This document shows, piece after piece, positions 37,044 to 46,377 of a DNA stretch of 64,000 bases. Every line of letters starts with the position of its first letter. Within the stretch, counting starts at the first letter, position 1. The position numbers were made by a program, and so were the translations under genes. Location: positions 549,501 through 613,500 of the forward strand of contig NZ_NNRI01000008.1 of the NCBI RefSeq assembly GCF_002270415.1. The letters run 5' to 3'. The notes under the pieces were generated by a model, which saw only the letters and a list, made by a program, of their open reading frames with translations, made no database searches and was not told the origin of the DNA. Source of the stretch: Mesorhizobium sophorae. Lineage in GTDB: Bacteria > Pseudomonadota > Alphaproteobacteria > Rhizobiales > Rhizobiaceae.

Positions 37044-37370
37044 TCACGCCTGGTCAAGGACATCCGTGGCCTTATGCGGATGCTCAACGCCATCAACGAA
37101 GATCACGTCGGCTTCCGAGTTGTCGGTCCGCAACGTCAGTATCGCCTGATAGGCGGCCGAGTTGTACCATCCGCGCACGTGTTGCCTGTCGGGAAATTCG
37201 ATGATGATCAGGTGGCCCTGCCAATCGTTTTCGATGACCTCGACGTCGCCGCCATGGACCAGAAAACGACCGCCGAAAGGGGCCAGCGTGGCATCGATCT
37301 TCTGCAGATATTCGACGATCTGCGGACCCATCCGGGCTTGGCGCATATGGGCAACGGCGTAAGCAGTCAT
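37044..37370 (-). CDS. DUF1330 domain protein
   Basis: 108-residue dimeric alpha/beta-barrel-like protein of the DUF1330 family: MTAYAVAHMRQARMGPQIVE, then GDVEVIENDWQGHLIIIEFP and WYNSAAYQAILTLRT, the latter with the conserved YnS-eYq pattern. The start is fixed by GGGAG 7 nt upstream. Function unknown. It is convergent with metW. Confidence 0.86.
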   Translation of the reverse strand: MTAYAVAHMRQARMGPQIVEYLQKIDATLAPFGGRFLVHGGDVEVIENDWQGHLIIIEFPDRQHVRGWYNSAAYQAILTLRTDNSEADVIFVDGVEHPHKATDVLDQA

Positions 37371-37740
37371 GACAGTACTCCCTCTGGGACCGAAGCCGAC
37401 CAGCCGGCCTCGCGACGGCAATCTGCCCAAACACCGGCCGCGATGCGATTACGTCTGACGTAGTGGAATGCATTCGGATCATAGACGCGTCATTCATGGC
37501 AAGGGCGATTCGCAAGCATAGCGCGCGGCAATAGTGTTGCAGTTGAAGCGCTGGATACTGGAATTCGTCGTTTCACACGCATTGAGCAGCATCCCGGTGG
37601 GGTGACAGGTACGTCTGTTTTTTGTAGCGTCGTGGCCAATACGGGGGATATGGAAGGGGGAGTCCGATCCATTTGACCGTCCTGAAGATCGAAAGACCTG
37701 GCAGGAAGCGTATTTTTTCGCTGGAAATGGCTGACGCAGT
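37371..37740. other. 370-bp intergenic region before the glycosyltransferase
   Basis: No convincing coding frame, RNA or known promoter seen. The part nearest the glycosyltransferase holds a G-rich stretch (GGGGGATATGGAAGGGGGAG) and a T-run (37618-37623). It is less GC-rich than the flanks, which fits a promoter-containing region for two divergent genes. Confidence 0.4.
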
Positions 37741-38676
37741 ATGACCGGGAAGACAGAGCACGCTCCTCTCATCACGGTCATCACGCCGACTCACAACAGA
37801 CGTGATGCCGTATTGCGCGCCGTGGAAAGTGTACTTTCCCAGAGCATGCCGAGGTTCGAGCATATTGTCGTCGACGATGGCTCGACGGACGGAACCGCGG
37901 CGGCACTGGCCGGCATTCGTGATCCGCGACTGATCTATGTCGGCGCGAAATGGCGAGGCGCCAATGCCGCCCGCAATGCAGGCATCGAGCGCGCGCGGGC
38001 ACCCGTCGTGACGTTCCTCGATTCCGACGACGTCTATCTGCCGCACAGGCTCGAACGGACCCTGACCTGGTTCGATGCCAATCCGGCGCTCGAAGTGCTG
38101 ATCAGCTCCTATGTCTCCCTGAAGGGCGGACGCGCCACCGATTGCATCAATCGCGATGCATTCCTAAACTCTGCCACGCTGGAGCGAACGCTGGTCGCGG
38201 AAACAATCTTGATCGCGGGATCGGCGATAACAGCGCGCCGCGAGGCGTTGCTGGCCATCGGCGGCTACGACAGCGACATCGCCCGGATGCAGGATCGGGA
38301 ATTGCTGCTGCGCCTTGCCCGGCGCTTCGGCGCGCAATTGTCTCAGGACATCGACTGCACGAAGCACAATTCGGAGAATTCGATTTCGCGACGTCGCCAC
38401 GGCTATGTCGAAGCCTATGCGAACCTGATGCGCAAACACCCGAATATTGCCCGCTCCTACCCGCATATCCCGCCCTACATGATCACGCGGCAGATCATTG
38501 CCGATGTTCTGAAGTGCCGAATCCCGGAAGCCTTCTCGGGCTATATGGCCAACCGCTCGTCGAAAGATCTCGGCTACTCGCTGCCCGAACTGATCAATGG
38601 CTATGTCTATGGCCGGCGCTGGCGCCGCGACCTTCACGACGAGTTTCGCCAGAAGTTCGGCGTCCGTCCGGCCTGA
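37741..38676 (+). CDS. Family 2 glycosyltransferase
   Basis: 311-residue GT-A enzyme. ITVITPTHNRRDAVLRAVES opens the nucleotide-sugar domain; VVDDGSTDGT carries the conserved acidic pair; FLDSDDVYLPHRLE carries the DXD-type motif (DSDD). MQDRELLLRLARRFG resembles the acceptor-side catalytic region (xxDREL). No transmembrane helix, so it acts at the cytosolic membrane face. The sugar and acceptor are unknown; surface polysaccharide or LPS modification is likely. It is alone, without other polysaccharide genes, between an unannotated gap and a convergent DUF1194 gene. Confidence 0.85.
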   Translation: MTGKTEHAPLITVITPTHNRRDAVLRAVESVLSQSMPRFEHIVVDDGSTDGTAAALAGIRDPRLIYVGAKWRGANAARNAGIERARAPVVTFLDSDDVYLPHRLERTLTWFDANPALEVLISSYVSLKGGRATDCINRDAFLNSATLERTLVAETILIAGSAITARREALLAIGGYDSDIARMQDRELLLRLARRFGAQLSQDIDCTKHNSENSISRRRHGYVEAYANLMRKHPNIARSYPHIPPYMITRQIIADVLKCRIPEAFSGYMANRSSKDLGYSLPELINGYVYGRRWRRDLHDEFRQKFGVRPA

Positions 38677-38695
38677 CCCTGTCACTACGACGAAG

Positions 38696-39493
38696 CTATC
38701 GGTCGAGCTCCGGAAAATACGGGTCCGAAAAAAACCGTCTGTCCCGCTCGCCTTTCAAGCAGTCGACAGGCGCAGCAGCGTCGACGGGGATGGCCGTCGC
38801 CTGAATGCCGCTCACTTCGAGGATCAGCTTGCGCCGGATGGCCGTAGAAAATTCGGCGGCAGCGTAAATCGGCAGCACAAAGGAACCAGGCCCTCCGGTC
38901 ACGCACTGCGCATAGTACTGGTCGAGATGGCTGAAGGTCGGTGACGGATTGATCAGGATCGGCAGGCCGTTGATGACGATGCCTTTGGCTGTTGCCGCAT
39001 CGCGCGTCGCGGTGACCGGCGGCCCGATATTGTTGGGACCATCGCCCGATATATCGATAACGCTGCGTTCGCCCTCGAAAGAAGTGCGATCGAAAATCTC
39101 GGTGCCGAAAGCCAGTGCACTGGAAATCGAAGTGCCGCGGAAGCTGCGGAACGGCCGGGCCGCGACCTTGTCGGCAAAGCTGTTGGCGCTCTCGGCGCTG
39201 TCGATGATTTGCCAGTCGATGATCGCGTCGTCGCGCACCGTGCCGGCCCATTCGAAATAGGCGAGCGCGATGCGGCCCGTCTTGCCGGCGCGGACAGCCT
39301 GGATGAAATCGGGATGCCGCAGCGCCTCGACATAACCGGCGCGCTGCAGGGCAAACTCCTTCTCGTCCATCGACAGCGAAATGTCGACCGCCAGCACCAG
39401 CTCGACATCGACCGCCAGCGCATCCGGCGGCGGGGCGGTCGGAGCAGCCTGGGCACAGGCAAGACAGGCAAGCAGGCGTAAAGCATCAAGCAT
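38696..39493 (-). CDS. DUF1194 secreted VWA-like protein
   Basis: 265-residue protein with a short signal peptide (MLDALRLLACLACAQA). DVELVLAVDISLSMDEKEFA holds a MIDAS metal motif DxSxS typical of von Willebrand A folds, RGTSISSALAFG gives the MIDAS threonine region and VIDISGDGPNN the third metal aspartate. This is the pattern of DUF1194 (PF06707). Probably an exported protein-binding module; partner unknown. It is transcribed away from the BacA-like ABC transporter gene, with a gap of 87 bp. Confidence 0.83.
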   Translation of the reverse strand: MLDALRLLACLACAQAAPTAPPPDALAVDVELVLAVDISLSMDEKEFALQRAGYVEALRHPDFIQAVRAGKTGRIALAYFEWAGTVRDDAIIDWQIIDSAESANSFADKVAARPFRSFRGTSISSALAFGTEIFDRTSFEGERSVIDISGDGPNNIGPPVTATRDAATAKGIVINGLPILINPSPTFSHLDQYYAQCVTGGPGSFVLPIYAAAEFSTAIRRKLILEVSGIQATAIPVDAAAPVDCLKGERDRRFFSDPYFPELDR

Positions 39494-39580
39494 GGCCGAC
39501 GCCAGAGTTGTTTCTTCGCGAAATCTTCCTTCGCGATCGCGGCAAAATAAAGCTTGGAGCCCGTAACCGGGGAAAACAGC

Positions 39581-41407
39581 CTATTTCTTGCGGCGGGCGG
39601 CCGCCGGCGGCGGGTCGATCGCACCGGCCCTGACGCGGACGGGTTTCAGCGCCTGCGCACCGGTATCCTTGACGATCGTCAACGCGCGCGGAAAGAACTG
39701 ATTGTTGTGCAGCCCGCGTCCGATGTTGAGGATCGCCGCCTCAGGCAAGCGCTTATCCAATGTCGAAAGCACGCGCCGCAGCGAGGGCCCGTCGAACGCG
39801 TCCAGGGCTTCGTCGATGATCACCCATTTCGGCTGCCGCAAGGCGAGCCTGGCGAAGGCCAGCGAACGCTGTTCGTCATCGCCCAGCTCGTGCTCCCAGC
39901 GCGCGCTGCGGTCGAGTGAGGATGACAGCCGTCCAAGCCCGACTTCGGCAAGCACCGCCGAAATGTCGGCGTCGCTCGCCGGCGCAGGTCCGTTCGGGTG
40001 ATCGAGGACCTCGCGCAGAGTGCCGGCCGGGAAATACGGGACGCGCGGCACGAATATGGGGTTTTCTCCCGCAGGCAGGCCGATCCGCCCACTCCCCCAT
40101 GGCCACAGGCCGGCAATGGCACGGAAGAACAACGTCTTGCCGGCGCCGGGGTCGCCGGTGATCATGACGCGCTCGCCCGGACGGATTTCGACATGCTGGT
40201 CGGCAAGCTTGGTGCAGCCGTCCCGCGAGGCCACTTCGAGCTTCTCGAAAGTCAGGCTGCCATTGGCGTTCTCGCCGAAGGCAATGCGCCTTTCCTTGTC
40301 GTGCAGCACATCGGTCTCATTGAGCGCGATGCGGAAATCGGCGACGCGCATCAGCGTGGCGCGCCAGTCGGCGATGCTGCCGATATTGTTGATGAACCAG
40401 CGCAACGACGAGTGAACCTGGTTGAAGGCGCCGACCGCCATCATCAGCCCGCCAAAGCTGATATCGCCGGAGAAATAGACCGGCGAGGCGACCAGGATGG
40501 GTGCCACGACGGTGATCCAGCCATAGGTGTCGGTCACCCAGGACAGGTTGATCTGGGCGGTGTAGATGCGTCGCATGGCGCCCAGCACCGTTCCGAGGTC
40601 GAGTCCGAGCCGTCGCCTGGCGTCGGCCTCGCCATGGTACAGCGCGATGGCATCGACATTCTCGTTGACGCGCACCATCGACGAGCGAAGCTCGGCTTCG
40701 CGTGTGTAGCGGTCGCTGTTGAGGCGGATCAGCGGTCGCCCGACCAGCCAGCTCAGCCAGGAGGCGGTGCCGGCATAGAGGATGGCGGCCCAGACCATGT
40801 AGCCCGGTATGGCCAGCGCGGTGCCGCCGATATGAAACACGAAGCCCGAGGACAGTTCCCACAACACGCCGACGAAGGATACGAGCAGGATACACGACTG
40901 CAGCAGGCCGACGCCGAGGTCGGTCGACAGGTCGGACAGATGCGCGGCGTCCTGCTGCATGCGCTGGTCGGGATTGACGCCGATGGCGCCGGCATTGGCC
41001 AGACGGAAGGCCCGCGCCGGCCGCATCCACTGGTCGATCAGATCCAGCGTCAGCGCCTCGCGCAGCTTCAGCCTGATCATCTGGTTGAGCCAGGTCTGGC
41101 CGATGTTGAGCACCAGAAGTCCGCCGGCGATTGCCGCAAAGACGAGAAGCTGGTGCAGGAAGGCCGCCATGTCGCGGCGCGCAAGCGCATCGTAGAAAGG
41201 CTGGTTCCAGCGGTTGAGCAGGACCTGGCCGATCGACGTTGCGATGATGACGGCCATGATGCCGACCGATGTCCAGAGCAACCAGCTGCGAACCGGCGAT
41301 CCCGTCAGCGCTTGCCTGATCGTCGCCACCTGATCGCCCAGGCTGCTGGCTTCGACCGCCACGGCAGCCGGCTGAACGGTGGCTGCATTGTCCAGTTGAT
41401 CAGCCAT
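39581..41407 (-). CDS. BacA/SbmA-like ABC transporter, fused permease and ATPase
   Basis: 608-residue protein with an SbmA/BacA-type transmembrane domain (ABC_membrane_2; residues about 35-330, including LLNRWNQPFYDALARRDMAA and LNQMIRLKLREALT) and a C-terminal ATPase. Walker A is GDPGAGKTLFF and Walker B is WVIIDEALDAFD, but the signature is ELGDDEQRSLAFARL, lacking LSGGQ. This is the YddA/Rv1819c architecture; relatives import peptides, cobalamin or very-long-chain fatty acids. In rhizobia BacA relatives matter for symbiosis, though the classical BacA lacks the ATPase. Substrate unknown. Confidence 0.85.
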   Translation of the reverse strand: MADQLDNAATVQPAAVAVEASSLGDQVATIRQALTGSPVRSWLLWTSVGIMAVIIATSIGQVLLNRWNQPFYDALARRDMAAFLHQLLVFAAIAGGLLVLNIGQTWLNQMIRLKLREALTLDLIDQWMRPARAFRLANAGAIGVNPDQRMQQDAAHLSDLSTDLGVGLLQSCILLVSFVGVLWELSSGFVFHIGGTALAIPGYMVWAAILYAGTASWLSWLVGRPLIRLNSDRYTREAELRSSMVRVNENVDAIALYHGEADARRRLGLDLGTVLGAMRRIYTAQINLSWVTDTYGWITVVAPILVASPVYFSGDISFGGLMMAVGAFNQVHSSLRWFINNIGSIADWRATLMRVADFRIALNETDVLHDKERRIAFGENANGSLTFEKLEVASRDGCTKLADQHVEIRPGERVMITGDPGAGKTLFFRAIAGLWPWGSGRIGLPAGENPIFVPRVPYFPAGTLREVLDHPNGPAPASDADISAVLAEVGLGRLSSSLDRSARWEHELGDDEQRSLAFARLALRQPKWVIIDEALDAFDGPSLRRVLSTLDKRLPEAAILNIGRGLHNNQFFPRALTIVKDTGAQALKPVRVRAGAIDPPPAAARRKK

Positions 41408-41534
41408 GGCTGAGGTCCTTGCGTTCAGTGCTGAAACCGGATGGAGAGACTTGATCGCATCCGTCGTTCAAATGGGCTGCGAGCCCCCTTGCGACAGATA
41501 GGGTGGGACAAGGCCCCAGGTGTTCTTGTCGCGA

Positions 41535-42323
41535 TCACGAAGCCGTCACCCCCGCAGCCGATGGCTTGGCATCCCCGGCCTCATTCTGACGGCCGAGCCG
41601 CGTGGCGCCATGCGGCGACAGCACCGGCACGAAGACGCGACGAGAGGCGCGCTGGGCGACCGGAACGCCTTGATAGAGCCGCTTCTGCGCCTCGACGACG
41701 ATGACTCCGGAAAAGATCGGCCACAGCCGCCGGCCGGCGCGTTCGAGCACGTTCTGGAAGCGCATCATGAAATGACGCCGCGATGGCGGGAAGAACAGCG
41801 CGTCGGACCAGGCGGCCGGCGTGAAATTCGTCTCGCGCAGCAGTTCGGTAAGCTGGCCGCGCGAGAACGGCCGGCCATTGCCGAACGGCGTGTGCTCGAA
41901 GCGCGCCCAGACGCCGCGCCGGTTGGGCACGACGATGACGACGCGACCCGCCGGCGACAGCACCCGCCAGATCTCGTTCAGCGTTTCGCGCGGATTTTCG
42001 ACATGTTCGAGCGAATGGACGAGCAGCATGCGGTCGATGCAGGAATCGACCAGCGGCAGCTCCTCGTCGAAGACCAATGCCGTCGCCGTCGGCCCCGTCG
42101 CCGGCCACACCACGGCGCCTTGCGTTGCCGGCATGAAGGCGAAGACCCGCTCGGCATCGGCGCCGAAGCGCTCCAGCCACGGCAAGGTGTAGCCGAGGCC
42201 GACCAGCCGTTCATTGGGCACGGCTGCCCAGATCGACGACAGCGCCATGGTGATCGAGCGCTCGGCGAACCGGCCGAGCGTTGTCGAATAGAAGGAGCGA
42301 AGATCGACGATGTCGGAATGCAT
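41535..42323 (-). CDS. Class I SAM-dependent methyltransferase
   Basis: 262-residue protein. The start MHSDIVDLRSFYSTTLGRFA is the conserved N-terminus of a rhizobial methyltransferase group that lies next to gloB. MLLVHSLEHVENPRETLNEI and RVLSPAGRVVIVVPNRRGVW are the typical methyltransferase post-motifs; the glycine-rich motif I is degraded (LVGLGYTLPWLE). The longer frame adds 32 residues of shadow. It is divergent from gloB. The methyl acceptor is unknown. Confidence 0.78.
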   Translation of the reverse strand: MHSDIVDLRSFYSTTLGRFAERSITMALSSIWAAVPNERLVGLGYTLPWLERFGADAERVFAFMPATQGAVVWPATGPTATALVFDEELPLVDSCIDRMLLVHSLEHVENPRETLNEIWRVLSPAGRVVIVVPNRRGVWARFEHTPFGNGRPFSRGQLTELLRETNFTPAAWSDALFFPPSRRHFMMRFQNVLERAGRRLWPIFSGVIVVEAQKRLYQGVPVAQRASRRVFVPVLSPHGATRLGRQNEAGDAKPSAAGVTAS

Positions 42324-42484
42324 GCGAGGGATGTAGCCGTGATATCGGCGGGTTTCAACAAAAGGCCTCGACGAGGTCGACATTCCCGAGTGACACTTGT
42401 CATCTCCCTGGGATGTCATTCGACATTCCGGGATGACATCGGCGCCTTGGCGCCCTATGTCTGCGGCGACAATGGAGAGATGCG

Positions 42485-43252
42485 ATGCCGGTCGAAATCG
42501 AACAGTTCATGTGCCGCAGCGACAATTTCGGCGTGCTGGTGCATGACCCCAAAAGCGGCCAGACCGCGATCATCGATGCGCCCGAGGAAGCGCCGATCCT
42601 GGCCGCGCTCAAGCGCACCGGTTGGACGCCGACGATGATCCTGACCACGCATCACCATGTCGATCATGTCGAGGCCAATCTGGCGCTGAAGGAGCGCTTC
42701 AAGCTGCGCATCATCGGCCCGGAAGCGGAAAAGGCCAAGATTCCCGGCATCGACGAAACCGTCGAAGAAGGTTCCGTCGTTCATCTCGGCGATGAACGGA
42801 TCGAGGTGATCGCCACGCCTGGCCATACTGCCGGCCACGTCTCCTATTACTTGCCGGCATCGAAGGTGGCGTTCACCGCCGACACGCTGTTTGCGCTGGG
42901 TTGCGGGCGGCTGTTCGAATGCAAGCCGCCGGTGATGTACGAGTCGCTGAAGAAACTTGCAGCGCTGCCTGCCGCGACCGTCATCTATTGCGGCCACGAA
43001 TACACGCTCTCCAACGCCCGTTTCGCGCTGACCGTCGACCCGACCAATTCGGCGTTGAAGGAACGTGCCGCCAAGATCGAGGCATTGCGGGCCGACAACA
43101 AGCCGACACTGCCGACGACGATCGGCGAGGAACTGTCGACCAATCCGTTCCTGCGCTGGCACGATCCGGCGATCCGCAAGCATCTTGGGCTGGAGAAGGC
43201 CTCGGACGCCGAGGTGTTCGCCGAAATCCGCAAGCGCAAGGATAACTTCTAA
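42485..43252 (+). CDS. gloB: Hydroxyacylglutathione hydrolase (glyoxalase II)
   Basis: 255-residue metallo-beta-lactamase-fold enzyme that hydrolyses S-lactoylglutathione to lactate and glutathione in methylglyoxal detoxification. The metal motif is [12 protein letters not shown] (residues about 54-65), then [29 protein letters not shown] and [13 protein letters not shown]. The C-terminal glutathione-binding helix [15 protein letters not shown] is present. Length is normal. Confidence 0.95.
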   Translation: MPVEIEQFMCRSDNFGVLVHDPKSGQTAIIDAPEEAPILAALKRTGWTPTMILTTHHHVDHVEANLALKERFKLRIIGPEAEKAKIPGIDETVEEGSVVHLGDERIEVIATPGHTAGHVSYYLPASKVAFTADTLFALGCGRLFECKPPVMYESLKKLAALPAATVIYCGHEYTLSNARFALTVDPTNSALKERAAKIEALRADNKPTLPTTIGEELSTNPFLRWHDPAIRKHLGLEKASDAEVFAEIRKRKDNF

Positions 43253-43276
43253 GCAAAACAGGATGGTCCGGAACCC

Positions 43277-43723
43277 ATGACCAGCGCCGCCGAAATCATC
43301 GCGATCCTCGGCCTGAAGCCGCATCCGGAAGGCGGCTGGTATGCGGAGACCTTTCGCGACGGCGCCGGCGGCGCGCGCGGCCATTCGACCGCGATATATT
43401 TCCTTTTGGAGCAGCACCAGGTTTCGGCCTGGCACCGGGTCAAGGACGCCACCGAGGTCTGGCATTTCCACGCCGGCGCCCCGCTGGCGCTGTCGATGAG
43501 TGAGGAGGATGGCGCCGTGTTCGAGCAGGTACTTGGCATCGATCTGGCGGCGGGCGAGCGGCCGCAGATCGTCGTGCCGGCAGGCTGGTGGCAATCGGCG
43601 CGCAGCCTGGGCGAATGGACCCTGGTCGGCTGCACCGTCGCACCGGGCTTTGAGTTTGCCACCTTCGAGCTGGCCGAGCCCGGCTGGCAGCCGAAACAAC
43701 CCCAACTCAGCAAGAACCCCTAG
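43277..43723 (+). CDS. DUF985 cupin protein
   Basis: 148-residue single cupin barrel of the DUF985 type: LKPHPEGGWYAETFRDG is the hallmark N-terminus, HSTAIYFLLEQHQVSAWHRV and EVWHFHAGAPLAL form the metal or ligand strands, and VPAGWWQSARSLGEWTLVGC the second cupin motif. It is 24 bp downstream of gloB and is likely co-transcribed. Function unknown. The stop overlaps that of convergent YhhN. Confidence 0.86.
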   Translation: MTSAAEIIAILGLKPHPEGGWYAETFRDGAGGARGHSTAIYFLLEQHQVSAWHRVKDATEVWHFHAGAPLALSMSEEDGAVFEQVLGIDLAAGERPQIVVPAGWWQSARSLGEWTLVGCTVAPGFEFATFELAEPGWQPKQPQLSKNP

Positions 43724-44394
43724 CTCAGCAGGAATCCTAGGGTGATCGCCAGTTGGGCGGCGTAGTAGAGACCCCAGACGGCCAAACGCATCCAGACGCG
43801 GTGCGGCGAGATGGCGGCCACCAGGAATTTTTCAGCGGCGAGCAGCCCGTCCGATGCCATGAACAACAGCGCGCCGCCGACAATCGAGACGCTGCCTGTC
43901 GTCAGCGCCGAAACGCCCATGGCGAGGATGGCCGCGATATAGACGACGATCGGAACGCGCAGGCCCGGACCGACACGCCGCCAGAGCGCCGCCAGCATGA
44001 CGATCGCGAACACCGCCATTGCCAGCGCGATCGCCCCGCGCCACGACTCGGCGCCAAGCAACTCCAGGCCGCCGCCACTGCGCAGGAACAACGCGACATA
44101 GACGATGTGCGCGACGAGAAAACTGACCAGCCCGCCGAGAAAGGCCCTTTCGCCGTCGCGCGATAGGAAGGCATCGCCAGCGGCGCTGAGCGCAAGGGCG
44201 ATGACCAGCAGCAGCGGGCCGCCTTGCAGCGCCGCCAGCACGGCAAGCATCGCCACGGCGAGTGTCTTTGCCGCCGAGCGGGCGAGCGTCGGCGGCATGC
44301 CTGATATGAAGGCGTAGATCACCGCCGCCACCAGCGAAAAGATCAACGTCGCATTGGCATTGGCGTCGATGCCACCTGCAAACGGCATCGTCAT
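43720..44394 (-). CDS. YhhN-family lysoplasmalogenase-like membrane protein
   Basis: 224-residue integral membrane protein with about eight hydrophobic segments. LALSAAGDAFLSRDG and FLVAHIVYVALFL, MGVSALTTGSVSIVGGALLF and FMASDGLLAAEKFL match YhhN/TMEM86, whose animal member is lysoplasmalogenase. Start MTMPFAGG, overlapping the stop of the upstream EamA gene by 4 nt; the open frame continues upstream but that part is out-of-frame EamA coding. Activity in bacteria is mostly untested. Confidence 0.82.
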   Translation of the reverse strand: MTMPFAGGIDANANATLIFSLVAAVIYAFISGMPPTLARSAAKTLAVAMLAVLAALQGGPLLLVIALALSAAGDAFLSRDGERAFLGGLVSFLVAHIVYVALFLRSGGGLELLGAESWRGAIALAMAVFAIVMLAALWRRVGPGLRVPIVVYIAAILAMGVSALTTGSVSIVGGALLFMASDGLLAAEKFLVAAISPHRVWMRLAVWGLYYAAQLAITLGFLLS

Positions 44395-45284
44395 GCCTTG
44401 GCTCCGCTTTCGGTCACGACCGGCTTGCGCAGGAACAGCGATTTTGCCGCCATCGCCGCCCCGCCGGTGATGAGCACGCAGGCGGCGAGGATGCGCAGCG
44501 ACGGCTCGGCGACGCCGGCCGCGATCAGCACCAGCGTCGACAACAGCGGCGCCGCATAGCTTGCCGCGCCGAGCACCTGGATGTTGCCGCGCTTGACGCC
44601 GATATCCCAGGCGTAGAAGGCCGCGCCGACCGGCATCAGGCCGAGCCCGAGCACGGCCAGCCACTGGCCGGCACCGTTCGGCAGCACGGTTTGTTCCAGC
44701 GCCAGGTGGCAAGCGAGCGACAGCACCGCGGTGGCGGCGCAGAACCAGGTGACGATGCTGGTCGGCACCGACGGGAAGCGCCGCGACAAAAGCGAATAGG
44801 ACGACCACAGCACCGCACAGACGGCGGCCATGGCATAGCCGAAGGCGAAGCGGGCATCGAAGGCGAGGCCGCCGCCCTTGGTGACGATCAGCACGGTGCC
44901 GGCAAGGCCAAGCAGCGCGCCGACGACATGGTTCCAGGCCAGGCGCTCGCCCGGCATCAGCGCCGAACCCAGCACGATCAGCAGCGGCCACAGATAGGCG
45001 ATCAGGCTCGCCTCCACCGCCGGCGCATTGCGCAGCGCGGTGAAGTAGAAGAAGTGGTAGCCGAACAGCCCGGCAATGCCGATCAGCCAAACCTGCGGCG
45101 GTATCTTCTGGCTCTTGTCGGGGGCCGGCATGACCAGCCGCGCGACAAGCCCGACCCCGGTGCCGATCGAAAACGTGATTGCCGACAGCAGGAACGGCGG
45201 CACCTGGCCGGAGGCATCCGTAAGCAGCGCCAGCAGCGCCCACATGGCGACCGCCGAAAAGCCGATGAGTGTAGCGCGCCCCAT
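44391..45284 (-). CDS. EamA/DMT-family exporter (YddG-like)
   Basis: 297-residue membrane protein with ten hydrophobic segments: MGRATLIGFSAVAMWALLAL starts the first EamA repeat, and FYFTALRNAPAVEASLIAYLW is the repeat-1 signature shared with the aromatic amino-acid exporter YddG. The start is the second of two in-register ATGs: GGAG lies 5 nt before it, and a tandem duplication (45276-45323) created the first, 8 codons upstream. Exported substrate unknown; aromatic or other amino acids likely. Confidence 0.82.
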   Translation of the reverse strand: MGRATLIGFSAVAMWALLALLTDASGQVPPFLLSAITFSIGTGVGLVARLVMPAPDKSQKIPPQVWLIGIAGLFGYHFFYFTALRNAPAVEASLIAYLWPLLIVLGSALMPGERLAWNHVVGALLGLAGTVLIVTKGGGLAFDARFAFGYAMAAVCAVLWSSYSLLSRRFPSVPTSIVTWFCAATAVLSLACHLALEQTVLPNGAGQWLAVLGLGLMPVGAAFYAWDIGVKRGNIQVLGAASYAAPLLSTLVLIAAGVAEPSLRILAACVLITGGAAMAAKSLFLRKPVVTESGAKA

Positions 45285-45323
45285 TCTGTCTCCAGTGGTG
45301 CGCCCCATTCTGTCCGCAGTGGC
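45276..45323. repeat. 24-bp tandem duplication at the EamA start
   Basis: Two adjacent 24-bp units (45276-45299 and 45300-45323) differ at only a few positions. They contain the EamA start codon region, so each copy offers an ATG in the same frame; the ribosome-binding GGAG is intact only in front of the distal (gene-proximal) ATG. A slippage duplication that may alter translation efficiency. Confidence 0.75.
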
Positions 45324-45332
45324 GCGCCTGAC

Positions 45333-46121
45333 CTATTGTACCGCTTCGAAACGCCTGGCGCTGATGGTCAACGTGCCGATCTGCGTTCCAACCGTGGCGT
45401 GGATCGGCGCATATACGCCGGTTTGGCCGAGCGGCGCAAACGTCACCATCATGCGACTGCGGTCCTTCAGGTAGTTGAGCGCCTTGCGGCCCTTGCGGTA
45501 CCCCGCCACAGGATCGAAGCCCATCCGGCAGGTGATGGTATCGCCCTTGTAACCCGGCACCGAGATCGTGCCTTTCGACGCGTAGGTCAGCGTCAGATCG
45601 GCGCGCATCTCGCCATCATAGAATTTCACCGTGCGGCCGCAGACCTGGTCGAGGCTGTCGGCGTGGATGACGGTGGCGGCCATCGGATCGAGCACCGATG
45701 CCAGGTCGCCGGTGCCAATCGGCACCCAGCTCTTGGGATCGCGCTTGTCCGGCGCCGGGATGACCTGCGTCGAGGTGACCGTGCCATTGGCAAAGCGGAT
45801 ATCGACCACCGATGCCTTCTTGCCCGAGGTGTAATCGGCACGGAACGCCTGCGGCACCATCTTCTTGCCCGAGATCGTGCCCTTGGACGAGACCGTGCCC
45901 TGGGTATCGTCGAACAGCTTGGCGAGACCGGCAGCTCTGACGCTGCCTTCGATCGCGTAGGCACCGTTCTCATAGTGGCTGGAAAACGTTGATTTCGCTA
46001 TCGAAAGACCAAGGAACGACACGATGTACTCGCCCTTGAACGACTGCGGCGAGGCAGCTGTGGCGGCGGACGGCAAGGCGATGGCGAGCAGGGCAGCAAG
46101 GGCGTGAGAGGAACGAGGCAT
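45333..46121 (-). CDS. DUF3108 periplasmic protein
   Basis: 262-residue secreted protein. Signal peptide MPRSSHALAALLAIALPSAA with cleavage near ATA-ASP. YIVSFLGLSIAKSTFSSHYE is the DUF3108 opening strand, and the rest is a beta-rich barrel-like domain (VCGRTVKFYDGEMRADLTLTY, KGDTITCRMGFDPVAGY) with two cysteines. Start MPRSSHAL; the longer frame adds 18 residues. Function unknown. It is divergent from rpmB. Confidence 0.82.
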   Translation of the reverse strand: MPRSSHALAALLAIALPSAATAASPQSFKGEYIVSFLGLSIAKSTFSSHYENGAYAIEGSVRAAGLAKLFDDTQGTVSSKGTISGKKMVPQAFRADYTSGKKASVVDIRFANGTVTSTQVIPAPDKRDPKSWVPIGTGDLASVLDPMAATVIHADSLDQVCGRTVKFYDGEMRADLTLTYASKGTISVPGYKGDTITCRMGFDPVAGYRKGRKALNYLKDRSRMMVTFAPLGQTGVYAPIHATVGTQIGTLTISARRFEAVQ

Positions 46122-46252
46122 GGCGGCATCGGGTCCTTGATTCTTGGCCGGAGGCGGGCAACTCCGGGCTGGCATGTCCCTGTCAGACCGCTTATAGGAT
46201 GAATTCCGGCCTTAGTATGAAATGCCGGGCGCGTCCGTGGGCATGCCGGAGC

Positions 46253-46281
46253 TTGACGCACCGGTGAAATGCAACTATGGA
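46253..46281 (+). promoter_or_regulatory. Sigma-70-type promoter of rpmB
   Basis: TTGACG (46253-46258), a 17-bp spacer and TATGGA (46276-46281). It lies about 95 bp before the rpmB start, consistent with a strong constitutive ribosomal-protein promoter. Confidence 0.55.
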
Positions 46282-46377
46282 ACGCCAACTTTTTCCATAA
46301 GGCCGCCTGACCAGAACCGCGCGCCACCCGGCGTGGGCATAAAGGTTTGGCAGACCCGAGAACTGAAGGTTAGAACT

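Noticed and set aside
44395..45243. Upstream extension of the YhhN frame to 507 residues
   Set aside because: The extension is an out-of-frame reading of the EamA gene; the 4-nt overlap start at 44394 fits the family length.
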